Shown: positions 35,623 to 44,181 of the stretch, piece by piece
Layout: the number at the start of each line of letters is the position of its first letter
How positions within the stretch are numbered: position 1 is the first letter of the stretch
Assembly (NCBI GenBank): GCA_031266365.1
Contig: JAISBE010000017.1
Span: 1 to 64,000, forward strand
DNA length: 64,000 bases
Reading direction: 5' to 3'
Source: Oscillospiraceae bacterium
Lineage (GTDB): Bacteria > Bacillota > Clostridia > Oscillospirales > Acutalibacteraceae
Translations under genes and position numbers: made by a program
The notes under the pieces: model-generated
Seen by the model: only the letters and a program-made list of their open reading frames with translations
Told to the model about the DNA's origin: nothing
Database searches by the model: none

Positions 35623-36606
35623 TTAATCGTTCATCAAAGGTTTACAATAACGTTCGTATTCGGTTATGGCAATAGATGAAGCTCCCACACTCGGAAGATG
35701 TTTTTTCGTCACCCAATCTAACCATTGATCGTAAGTTACTTCGGCAATAAATCGATAATTTTGTAAGTCAGGATGTTTCCACGTTCTTACAAAATGCTCT
35801 GCTTGCGTTCTACTAGCTGTCACCATAATTTGAGCAGTAGCTGTTTTGTTCAGTCCCATAGGTGACCTCTGCTGATGATAAAATGCATCGTGTAAAGACA
35901 CAGCATTTTTGACATACGGTATAACATCTAGCACAAAAACTGTGTCCTCTTTGTTTCTCATATCTGTGCGAAATCGTATTCTATTAGTTTTGATTAAATC
36001 GGTGCGGAATATTTTATTCCAAATAACCGAGTAATATCCATCTGGATCTAAAAAGCTTATCACGCCATTTCCGGGGAAATAATAGTTCTTTTTCGGGCCC
36101 CAATACCATTCTTTTCCTGTATCAATTTCAGTACACCACGCTCCAAAGGTTACGACATCAGCACGATGTTCAATTGCCATTCTATATGCTCTCTCGAAGG
36201 CTTCCTCATCCACCCAATCATCCGAATCAATAAATGCTATAAACTCACCTGTAGCCAGCTCAAGCCCTGTGTTCCGTGCTGACGAAGCCCCACCGTTTGT
36301 TTTGTTTACGACTTTAATTCTAGGATCTTCTTTCGCATGCTTTTCTAAACATGTGCGGGAGGCATCTGTAGAACCGTCATTTACACATATTATTTCTATA
36401 TCTGGTAAAGTTTGTTGTCTTGCACTCATTATACATCTATCCACTGTTTTGTGCGCGTTATAAACCGGGATTACAATAGAAATTTTTGGATCACTTGCTC
36501 TAACTGAAATTGAAAATAATGGCATTATAAAACAAAATAGTAAGAAATTAGCCATACTTTTTAATAAAATATTTGTATTTATTTTTATCATCTGTACCTT
36601 AAACAT
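35623..36606 (-). CDS. Family 2 glycosyltransferase with an export signal
   Basis: Protein of 327 aa. The GT-A domain begins ISIVIPVYNAHKTVDRCIMS and has VNDGSTDASRT, GGASSARNTGLELA and the DxD-type FIDSDDW, all family 2 hallmarks for nucleotide-sugar transfer. Unusually, about 38 residues precede it: a basic start, a hydrophobic stretch (MANFLLFCFIMPLFSIS) and a VRA-S site that looks like a type I signal peptide. The gene stands alone with its own promoter, long leader and terminator. If the signal is real, the enzyme acts outside the cell; a membrane anchor is the alternative. Confidence 0.85.
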   Translation of the reverse strand: MFKVQMIKINTNILLKSMANFLLFCFIMPLFSISVRASDPKISIVIPVYNAHKTVDRCIMSARQQTLPDIEIICVNDGSTDASRTCLEKHAKEDPRIKVVNKTNGGASSARNTGLELATGEFIAFIDSDDWVDEEAFERAYRMAIEHRADVVTFGAWCTEIDTGKEWYWGPKKNYYFPGNGVISFLDPDGYYSVIWNKIFRTDLIKTNRIRFRTDMRNKEDTVFVLDVIPYVKNAVSLHDAFYHQQRSPMGLNKTATAQIMVTASRTQAEHFVRTWKHPDLQNYRFIAEVTYDQWLDWVTKKHLPSVGASSIAITEYERYCKPLMND

Positions 36607-36773
36607 TTTTATCCACTCCTTTTGTCAATACGTGCTAAATTTATTTCTGATATGATTGCACCAAGCTTTTCTTTAAATGTCCTTTTCAAATGCTAGAATT
36701 TTTATTTTAACACTGTGTTGATGTATATAAATTATTTCTCCTTTCTATTTATATTTTATATATCTATAATTAA

Positions 36774-36803
36774 ATTATGAGATATTATTTATATATTTGT
36801 CAA
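36774..36803 (-). promoter_or_regulatory. Promoter and leader of the glycosyltransferase gene
   Basis: On the minus strand, TTGACA (36798-36803) and CATAAT (36774-36779) are 18 bp apart. The leader of about 170 nt has an SD-like GAAAGGAG at 36738-36745, about 130 nt before the start, as in the secreted-protein leaders at 18.9 and 20.5 kb. The rest of 36607-37105 is AT-rich and shows no gene. Confidence 0.6.
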
Positions 36804-37105
36804 TGCAAAAATAGAAATTTTATAAAATTTATTTATTTTTTAAAAAATGCCAAAACAGAAATTTTATAAAATATGAATAAATTCTCCCTAAAACGAAATA
36901 TTAAAAAACTTTCTTCTCTCACCCATCACCAAACGATAAGCAGCGTATCCATGGCATATTTTGCATGTTGCATTTGCTTTTTTGCGATATTATTTATAAA
37001 TTTATTTTTAAAAAAATTCTAAATTTATATTGACATTGTTTGAAAATTATTTAATAATATATATAATAAACTATACTAAAATAATAAAAATGAGGAGTGA
37101 TTAAA

Positions 37106-37474
37106 ATGGCATTAAACGAATCAAAAGGCAGCAAAAGTTTGGAAGGCGCAATATCGGCAATGGCTGATAAACAACTCAAAAGGGTTTTTGGAGGAGGAAA
37201 ACTTACAATAGAACAATCCTGACATTTAGAATATATATGAAATTGCCAGTCAGCTAGTGCTAACGATGGTGACACATTAGTCTCCTTTGACGGTATAAAG
37301 TACCGATGCGGAATGTGGTGGGCACGGTATTGGTGGAAGGATTTGAATGGGGCAGGCAGTGAGGGAAATCATGTGGAAGATATATACGTTACAGAAGATC
37401 AGTTGATAGGCCACTCCACTATGAATGCCGGGAAAGCTGTATATACAGGCCGAGAAGTATGGGTTGACGGTTGA
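37106..37474 (+). pseudogene. Second-type double-glycine peptide gene with two TGA codons
   Basis: A 123-codon frame with a good ribosome-binding site (GAGGAGTGATT). The leader MALNESKGSKSLEGAISA ends RVFGGG. TGA codons interrupt it at 37220-37222 and 37238-37240. The rest stays open and keeps the family motif DGIKYRC plus a Trp-rich stretch (MWWARYWW). Aligned with the intact gene at 38751-39089, the second TGA falls at a Trp. A 38-aa truncated peptide ending soon after the GG would be the only standard product. Confidence 0.8.
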
Positions 37475-37636
37475 AAACACCTCAGTTTATCGAATTATAA
37501 AGCTGTGAAAAACCAAAATTTGTGAAATAATTTTGCTTTAAAAGCATATATTGCTTAACATTTTTAGTGCACTATTTAGATTTATAATGTATAATTAAAG
37601 TAACGATAAAAAATTAGGGGTTTAACTGACACAAAA

Positions 37637-38329
37637 ATGAAAAATAATCAATTTTTTTCCGCCATCATTTTAGCCGCAGGAAATTCCTCCAGAATCGGCG
37701 GTTCTACCCGCAAACCTTTTATACCTCTGCTCGGTCAGCCTATAATTTACTACAGTCTAAGAGCATTCGAAAATTGCAGCGATATCCAAGAAATTATAAT
37801 AGTTGGAAAGGAAGACGACAAAGCAAAAATTGGTTATATTTGCCAAACAGCAAGTATAACCAAATTTAAAACCTTTGTTTTAGGAGGTGAAACCAGGCAG
37901 CAGTCTGCATTTGCAGGAGTCAATGCAGCTAGTGCCGGCACAACACATTTTATAATTCACGATGCCGCCCGTGCTCTAATCTCTGCTGCGATTATCTCTC
38001 GTGTGATAAAAGAAGCTATAGAGCACGGTGCAGCAAGCGCTTATATTCCCTCTAAAGACACAATTAAATTGAAAAATCAGGACGGTTTAATAAAAATCAC
38101 CCTACCCCGCGACCAGCTCGCCATAATGCAAACTCCCCAAGCTTTTGAAAAAAAGTTATACTTAAAAGCTATGCACAAAGCGTTAAAGGATCAGAGCGAC
38201 TACACAGACGACTGTCAATTAGTCGAAAATTTAGGTGAAGTTTATGCTTGCAAAGGCGACTACACAAACATAAAAATCACCACCAAAGAAGACCTTATTT
38301 TAGCTGAGATTTTATTAAATCAACAGTAA
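37637..38329 (+). CDS. ispD: 2-C-methyl-D-erythritol 4-phosphate cytidylyltransferase
   Basis: Third enzyme of the MEP isoprenoid pathway, joining CTP to MEP; 230 aa. The nucleotide-binding start is AIILAAGNSSRIGGSTRKPF, followed by the FIIHDAARALIS and MQTPQAFEK motifs. Its pathway partner ispF lies 850 bp on, separated by two inverted peptide genes. Confidence 0.95.
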   Translation: MKNNQFFSAIILAAGNSSRIGGSTRKPFIPLLGQPIIYYSLRAFENCSDIQEIIIVGKEDDKAKIGYICQTASITKFKTFVLGGETRQQSAFAGVNAASAGTTHFIIHDAARALISAAIISRVIKEAIEHGAASAYIPSKDTIKLKNQDGLIKITLPRDQLAIMQTPQAFEKKLYLKAMHKALKDQSDYTDDCQLVENLGEVYACKGDYTNIKITTKEDLILAEILLNQQ

Positions 38330-38345
38330 ATGTATCGATATGCTA

Positions 38346-38720
38346 TCAGCATATTGGAACCCAGCCTTGCCCCTCTTTGAGCGCTAATGCTTTTGTATGC
38401 GGCCCCACCTTATTCTTAACAGTTTGATTAGCTTCCATCAAAGTCTTTCGATATACTCTAATAGTGTCAGTTGTAGTATGACCGCCAACCCACACGCATT
38501 GAAAACTGATACCTGCTGTGGTGTTTGCAACCACCGTACATGTATATACGTCTCAATCGATGGCGGTCAATCTTATGTTCTCAAAATCTGCGTGTGCAGG
38601 AATCACAAATACTTGAAAAGGCGCACGAAATTCATTCCAATTTATACCTCCTCCAGCGACATCAGATAATGTATCAGTTGCTAGTTGGGTCAAGTTTGCT
38701 TCCGATTCTTTATCACTCAT
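38346..38720 (-). pseudogene. Second-type double-glycine peptide gene with one TGA
   Basis: A 125-codon frame starting at the ATG at 38720, preceded by GGAGG. The leader MSDKESEANLTQLATDTLSD ends VAGGG. TGA at 38553-38555 (codon 56) interrupts it. The downstream frame continues DVYTC, AGISFQC and VWVGGHTTTD to a final TGA, preserving the two-cysteine motif shared with its neighbours. If the TGA was once TGG the residue would be Trp. The truncated product would have 55 aa. Confidence 0.75.
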
Positions 38721-38750
38721 TTTTAGTACCTCCATTCGCTTTATCATAAT

Positions 38751-39089
38751 TTATAGACCAATAACTAACCCTTTTCTGTTTATGTAGCGCAACTCTTTTA
38801 CGAAGACGCGTATCCATGTAGTTCTATTTCCACCGTTGTGATACCAATAATAATAAGCTGGTATTATTCCATACTCACATTTCCATGGTACACCTGTGAC
38901 ATCTGTTAGTACTTGACCGTCAAAAGGGCTTTCGCAATCAACCCACACCATTTTATAGTCGTCCCAGTTATCGCTCCAGCCTACTGCAGAATGTCCTCCA
39001 CCTCCAGAAGCACCGCTTAGCTCGTTATCGTCCAATGCCGAAATTTTGCCTTCTAAATTCGAGGTACCATTTGATTCATCTAATGCCAT
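38751..39089 (-). CDS. Second-type double-glycine-leader peptide, intact
   Basis: Peptide of 112 aa. The leader MALDESNGTSNLEGKISALD ends LSGASGG. The core is rich in Trp and Tyr (PAYYYWYHNGG) and has two cysteines, VDCES and PWKCEYG, 18 residues apart. The ATG at 39089 has GAAGAGTGATT upstream. The promoter region and leader resemble those of the pseudogene at 37106 (shared string ATAATAAACTATACTAAA). It is the only intact member of its family here; function unknown, presumably exported. Confidence 0.75.
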   Translation of the reverse strand: MALDESNGTSNLEGKISALDDNELSGASGGGGHSAVGWSDNWDDYKMVWVDCESPFDGQVLTDVTGVPWKCEYGIIPAYYYWYHNGGNRTTWIRVFVKELRYINRKGLVIGL

Positions 39090-39181
39090 TTTAATCACTC
39101 TTCATTTTTATTAATTTAGTATAGTTTATTATATATTATGTAATAATTTACATACAATATCTCAAAAGGAGCAGGTGTAAC

Positions 39182-39691
39182 ATGAGAATAGGCCATGGAT
39201 ATGATGCTCACCGTTTGGTGGATGAAAAAAAACTGGTTTTGGGTGGAGTGGTAATTCCTCACGAAAAGGGGCTGCTTGGGCATTCAGATGCAGATGTTTT
39301 AACCCACGCAATCATAGATTCTCTCCTCGGTGCCGCCGGTATGAGCGATATAGGAAAGCTTTTTCCCGATAGCGATCCCTCTTTTTCTGATGCCGACAGC
39401 ATAAAATTTCTAAAATCAGTATGTCTCATTCTTTTGCAATCTCATTTCGCAATTTGCAATATAGATTGCACTATAATAGCACAGAAACCAAAACTGTCAG
39501 AATATATAAGCGCCATGAAAACAAAAATTAGCTCAGCGTGCGAAATTTCGGAGCATCAAATAAATATAAAAGCCACCACCGAAGAAGGCCTTGGCTTCAC
39601 AGGAAATGGTCAGGGAATTTGCGCGCATTCTGTGGCCTTGATTCAAGAACTGCCACCGTCATTGAAACTGTTAAACTTGACGCAAATATGA
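39182..39691 (+). CDS. ispF: 2-C-methyl-D-erythritol 2,4-cyclodiphosphate synthase
   Basis: Zinc enzyme of the MEP pathway; 169 aa. Metal and substrate motifs are RIGHGYDAHRL, GLLGHSDADVLTHAI and KATTEEGLGFTGNGQGI. AAAAGGAG precedes the ATG. It is the usual partner of ispD upstream. Confidence 0.95.
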   Translation: MRIGHGYDAHRLVDEKKLVLGGVVIPHEKGLLGHSDADVLTHAIIDSLLGAAGMSDIGKLFPDSDPSFSDADSIKFLKSVCLILLQSHFAICNIDCTIIAQKPKLSEYISAMKTKISSACEISEHQINIKATTEEGLGFTGNGQGICAHSVALIQELPPSLKLLNLTQI

Positions 39692-39751
39692 TAGAATAAG
39701 GTTAAATAACTTAAGTTTTTGATTTTTTTGTTAAAAGAGAGGAATAAAAAT

Positions 39752-40618
39752 ATGGAAACTATTTGGTCTGCGATTTCCACATTCCTTATTTTAATGAAAA
39801 CTTTTAATTTTTTCGACTTTCTCGATATTTTAGTTGTATCTGTTATTATCTATGGATTAATAAAATTATTGAAAGAAACAAGGGCTGGGCAATTGATAAA
39901 GGGCCTCCTTGCCATCGGCGCGATTTATTGCTTATCCTATCCAATTAATCTTAAAATGATACGCCACCTCCTTGATTATATTTTTCAGTTCGGCGGTTTA
40001 GTATTTTTTGTTATGTTTCAACCTGAAATTCGGCGCGCGTTGGAACATATCGGACACAGTAAAATAAGCAATTATGGAAATTTAGTAAGCTCCGGTGAGT
40101 CGATTGAAAATATTCAAAAAAAATGCATTTGTGCCGTCACAACATGCGCTGCAGCTTTTCAGATGTCGAAAACTGGAGCTCTCATAGTCTTTGAGCGCCA
40201 AACAAAGCTAGGAGATATCATAGAAACGGGGACTATCATAGACGCGGAGCCTTCCGTCACCCTTATAGGTAACATATTCTTCAATAAAGCCCCTTTACAC
40301 GATGGTGCCGTTATAATCCGAGACGGAAGAATTTATGCTGCGGGCTGTATATTGCCGTTGACTAAAAATGAAAACGTGAGCACTGATCTCGGTACAAGGC
40401 ACCGCGCAGCTATCGGCATGAGCGAAAATTCTGATGCCATACTTTTGACGGTCTCCGAAGAAACAGGCAATATTTCCCTAACTACGAATGGAGTTTTAAA
40501 GCAAAACTATACCAAAGATTCCCTGCGCAAAGAATTAGAAAAAGTTATTCTTTCTAACGATAAAAAAGGAAATGTATTTAAGACATCTTTTTCGAGATTT
40601 TTTAAAAGAAAAAGTTGA
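39752..40618 (+). CDS. cdaA: Diadenylate cyclase CdaA
   Basis: Membrane enzyme making cyclic di-AMP from two ATP. Three N-terminal helices are followed by the DAC domain, with the LHDGAVII (DGA) and TRHRAAIGMSE (RHR) active-site motifs. The ATG at 39752 follows GAGAGGAAT and gives 288 aa; the frame is open further upstream. It is paired with a YbbR-domain regulator, as in other Firmicutes; glmM, often third, is not here. Confidence 0.95.
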   Translation: METIWSAISTFLILMKTFNFFDFLDILVVSVIIYGLIKLLKETRAGQLIKGLLAIGAIYCLSYPINLKMIRHLLDYIFQFGGLVFFVMFQPEIRRALEHIGHSKISNYGNLVSSGESIENIQKKCICAVTTCAAAFQMSKTGALIVFERQTKLGDIIETGTIIDAEPSVTLIGNIFFNKAPLHDGAVIIRDGRIYAAGCILPLTKNENVSTDLGTRHRAAIGMSENSDAILLTVSEETGNISLTTNGVLKQNYTKDSLRKELEKVILSNDKKGNVFKTSFSRFFKRKS

Positions 40619-40672
40619 ATTTTTTATAACAATGGTATTCCTAAATCGCTTTTTTAGTAAAGGATAAAAAAA

Positions 40673-41950
40673 ATGAAAAAATATAATTTTAATCTAAACA
40701 ACTTATTTCAAAATAATAAATTTTTAATGCTTCTTTCGTTTTTGCTTTCATTTACACTGTGGTGTATTATTTCTATTTATTCAGCCCAATTTGACGGCAA
40801 TTTGGAAACCAAATTAATATCCGATATTCAAATAGCCATCAACTTATCCGATAGCGCAAAAGAGAATAATTATCACGCTTTTTTCAACGGCGATTCGCTA
40901 AAAGCACAAATCTCAATCGTTGCAAATCGTCTAATTTTAGGGCAAATTTCAAAAAACGATATTCAAGTTGTTGCAAACCAACCTTCCGATACAATTAACT
41001 ACCCTGGATACTATGATTTTGAATTAGCAGCTAAAAGAAACAGCAATATCAAAGACTATAAAATTGAATCAATCGCGCCAAATTTCATCAAAGTAATGAT
41101 AGACCGCTTCAAGGTTGAGGAATTTGAAATTGAAGATCGAATAAAGTTTAAATCTGACCCAAAGTTCACTGTAGGGCGCACCAGTTTTTCAAATTCTAAA
41201 ATATCAATCTCCGGTCCCGAATCTAAAATTAAAGAAATAGATAAAGTCTGTGCAGTGGGAGAATTTAATGATATATTAAAAAAATCGACTACACTTTCAT
41301 CAAAGATAGTTTTATACAATAAAAACGATGAGGTGGTCGATCCAGAACTGCTAACCTTAAGTTTTTATGAAACAGAAGCAACTATTCCAATTTTATTAAG
41401 CAAAAGCCTGCCAATCTCTTTAAATTTTAAAAATCAGCCTGAAGGATTTGAAGCAACCTCAGAGCGTGTGAAAATCACCCCCTCCACCATAGAAATTGCT
41501 GGCCCTGAAGACATTATAAATGACATCACTGAAATAAAATTAAATTCACTCGATTTTAACAAAATAGACCCTTCACACAATAACTTTGAATTGCCCATTG
41601 ATTTGCCAAAGGGGTGTAGAAATTTAAATAATGTTGCTTTAGCAAACATTACGATGGATTTAAGCGGGTATATTTGCAGGACTATGTCTGTGACAAAATT
41701 TAATTTTTCTAACCTCTCAGAAGACAAGCAAGCAAGCGTCGGTACTGCGAGTATAAGCGTTACGATAGTTGGACCAGAAAGTGCCGTAAATGAGTTTAAA
41801 CAAGAAGATTTAGTAGCTCAGATAGACTTAAAAGATAAAAGTTACACGGGCTATAAAGAAATACCCGTGCAAGTTAACCCAACAGCAAAAACTGGATGCT
41901 GGGTTTTTGGAGAATATAGTGCAAATGTGAGCATAAAGCAAAAATCGTGA
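40673..41950 (+). CDS. cdaR: YbbR-domain protein, CdaA regulator
   Basis: Extracytoplasmic partner of CdaA, 425 aa. One N-terminal membrane helix (FLMLLSFLLSFTLWCIISIY) is followed by four YbbR-like beta repeats (about 45-125, 130-220, 225-310, 325-420), with VSGPES-type motifs seen as ISGPESKI, IAGPEDII and IVGPESAV. It lies 54 bp after cdaA. Confidence 0.92.
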   Translation: MKKYNFNLNNLFQNNKFLMLLSFLLSFTLWCIISIYSAQFDGNLETKLISDIQIAINLSDSAKENNYHAFFNGDSLKAQISIVANRLILGQISKNDIQVVANQPSDTINYPGYYDFELAAKRNSNIKDYKIESIAPNFIKVMIDRFKVEEFEIEDRIKFKSDPKFTVGRTSFSNSKISISGPESKIKEIDKVCAVGEFNDILKKSTTLSSKIVLYNKNDEVVDPELLTLSFYETEATIPILLSKSLPISLNFKNQPEGFEATSERVKITPSTIEIAGPEDIINDITEIKLNSLDFNKIDPSHNNFELPIDLPKGCRNLNNVALANITMDLSGYICRTMSVTKFNFSNLSEDKQASVGTASISVTIVGPESAVNEFKQEDLVAQIDLKDKSYTGYKEIPVQVNPTAKTGCWVFGEYSANVSIKQKS

Positions 41951-41967
41951 ACTAAAATAAAGTTTTT

Positions 41968-43176
41968 GTCAATTAATTTTATTCAATTCTAACATTTATT
42001 TCTATTAGTTATAAGCACAATTTCGTTTTATATTAATATTTATTTGAGAATGCCTTTTTTAAATATTACAAAGCTTAACTTTGTGTATTTCTATTTATTT
42101 TTGAATATTTTAAATATATTATTTAGTAAGTTACATAATTAATTTTGTACTATAGCAATATTAATTGCAAAAAGCGCGCCGGCAGTTCTGAGAAAGACCT
42201 AGTATGTCATAAACACTTTTGGATCAGTTGTCAGCTTGATAAGTGACTTCTTTATATTTACAAATTGGCCATGAAAAATCGAGTTCTGCGATAACAGGCC
42301 AAAACAGCAACCTATAGCAACAGTTTCTTCGCCAGCTAGCTGCATGATTTCCATTCATAGCTACCTTTTCGTCAATTAATTTTATTCAATTTTGACACTT
42401 GTTTCGGTTAATTATAAATACAATTTCGTTCTATATTAATATTTATTTAAAAGTACCTTTCTTAAATATTATAAAACTTCATTTTATGCATTTCTATTTA
42501 TTTTTAAATATATTATATGCCAAACTTTGGTTTATGTCAACATTAATTTGAGAATGCTTTGCTTAATATTGCTGTACGAATTTTCATTTCAACGCACGTT
42601 CATTTATTTTTTGAGGCAAGCTGTTAATTTGGTTGCTTGCGAGGTTTAGTGAGGTCGAATTTTTATGCGATTTAGTGAAATTGCATTTATCTAGCAATTT
42701 GCCATAAATCGGTAAATCGAATCAAAGCTTTGTTCAGTGTGACCAATCCTTCTATGCAGTTAATTTTTATGTAGTATTGATATATTATCAAGTATATTAT
42801 ATGCTTAACTTTGGTTTATATTAATACTTATTTTAGAATTTTTTGCTTGAAACCGTATCACAAAATGGCACACAATTATCAGGATAGATAAGGATGGTAA
42901 TTTGGTTTTGCAGTTTATTTGGATCTAGCTTTTTTCACCTGCGTCAATAAGGCTGTTTTTCACAATTTCGACGTACCTCCATTTGTTTTTATTTTTTGTG
43001 AAGTTAGTTTTTGCACGATTTAGCGCAGATTTATACGTTAAATTTAGATTTTTTGGTGTGTTTTGCAGCGAAGATTATTTTCAGTTGCTTATGAGCAGTC
43101 CTTCTTTTATTACATAAATTTATATAATATAAACGCATTTTTATTATATTATATCGCAAACTTTGGTTTATATCCA
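41968..43176 (-). repeat. Five leftward promoter-element copies in a gene-poor stretch
   Basis: Minus-strand pairs with exactly 17-bp spacers: TTAATA/TATAAC (42031-42036, 42008-42013), TTAATA/TATAAT (42434-42439, 42411-42416), TTGACA/TATAAT (42535-42540, 42512-42517), TTAATA/TATAAT (42819-42824, 42796-42801) and TGGATA/TATAAT (43171-43176, 43148-43153). The last three have AAACCAAAGTTTG or a close form in the spacer. The 41968-42130 segment is a diverged duplicate of 42368-42520. Apart from a doubtful small ORF, 41951-43403 has no gene. Confidence 0.75.
42224..42358 (-). CDS. Doubtful 44-aa ORF behind a leftward promoter copy
   Basis: Starts MNGNHAASWRRNCCYRLLFW with AAAAGG 5 bp upstream and lies about 50 bp downstream of the promoter at 42411-42439. 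It is Cys- and Trp-rich, has no double-glycine site or signal peptide, and no paralog in the window. It could be a decayed gene remnant. Confidence 0.25.
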   Translation of the reverse strand: MNGNHAASWRRNCCYRLLFWPVIAELDFSWPICKYKEVTYQADN

Positions 43177-43403
43177 TGTAAATTTGAGAAATTGAAAGTG
43201 AGTCTATTTTCTTGCGCCAATCGCTTTAACATCTTGACACAAAGTGAATTTAATATTAGAATAAAGAAGTTGTAAATTGTAATCTACAATTGTCTATAAT
43301 GCCTCTTTTTGATCGTGAAATTTTATAAAAAAGTTTTTTAAAAGCAGAAAATTCGATTCACAGCATATCAATATAATTTACTCGCTTGGGAGATAATTAG
43401 AGT

Positions 43404-44180
43404 ATGAAAGAGAAAATGAGGCTATACGGATTTAACAATCTCACAAAATCACTAAGTTTTAATATTTACGACGTTTGCTATGCAAAAACAGAGCGCGCTC
43501 AGCAGGATTATGTCGCCTATGTTGACGAACAATATAATTCTAAACGTCTCACCAATATTCTCTCACATGTAACCGAAATGATAGGGGCTCATGTTATTAG
43601 CATTTCGACGCAAGATTACGAACCAAGGGGAGCAAGTGTGACGTTTTTAATTGCCGAAGAATCCATGGCAAGGCAACATAAAGGCGATACCATACTAGCA
43701 CACCTGGATAAAAGCCATGTAACTGTGCACACATATCCGGAGTTTCACCCAGACACTTCAATCGCCACTTTTAGGGTTGATATCGACGTGGCGACCTGCG
43801 GTGAGATAACTCCGCTTTCAACTTTAGATTATTTAGTTGGTAGCTTTGATTCAGACATCATAACCATGGATTACCGCGTGCGAGGGTTCACGCGAGATGT
43901 ATTAGGGAAAAAATTATTCATAGATCACGATATGCGGTCTATTCAAGATTATATTGATGAAAAAACCATAGCGCGTTACGATGTAATAGACGTCAATGTT
44001 TATCAATCCAACATTTTTCACACAAAAATGTTGATAAAAGAAGTCGATTTGCAAAATTACCTTTTTAACGCCGATGTCTACGAGATTGAACCCAAAACCA
44101 GGTTGATAATCACAAACAATTTACGTCGAGAGATGATAGAAATTTTTAGCGGAACTAACGTTTATTTGACGGGAGGGTGA
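43404..44180 (+). CDS. speD: S-adenosylmethionine decarboxylase proenzyme
   Basis: Makes decarboxylated SAM, the aminopropyl donor for spermidine. The 258-aa protein is the longer E. coli-like class rather than the short Bacillus type. Self-cleavage should occur at S104 in LDKSHVTVHTYPEFHP, creating the pyruvoyl cofactor. It heads a tightly packed polyamine operon; the next gene starts 2 bp after its stop. Confidence 0.95.
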   Translation: MKEKMRLYGFNNLTKSLSFNIYDVCYAKTERAQQDYVAYVDEQYNSKRLTNILSHVTEMIGAHVISISTQDYEPRGASVTFLIAEESMARQHKGDTILAHLDKSHVTVHTYPEFHPDTSIATFRVDIDVATCGEITPLSTLDYLVGSFDSDIITMDYRVRGFTRDVLGKKLFIDHDMRSIQDYIDEKTIARYDVIDVNVYQSNIFHTKMLIKEVDLQNYLFNADVYEIEPKTRLIITNNLRREMIEIFSGTNVYLTGG

Positions 44181-44181
44181 A

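Noticed and set aside
37106..38720. UGA read as tryptophan or selenocysteine throughout the genome
   Set aside because: TGA is the normal stop of many core genes here (dnaX, rpsO, holB, ricT, cdaA, speD, the gene at 47342), and core genes use TGG for Trp. Selenocysteine would need a hairpin just after each TGA and does not fit two in one short peptide. Local readthrough remains possible but unproven.
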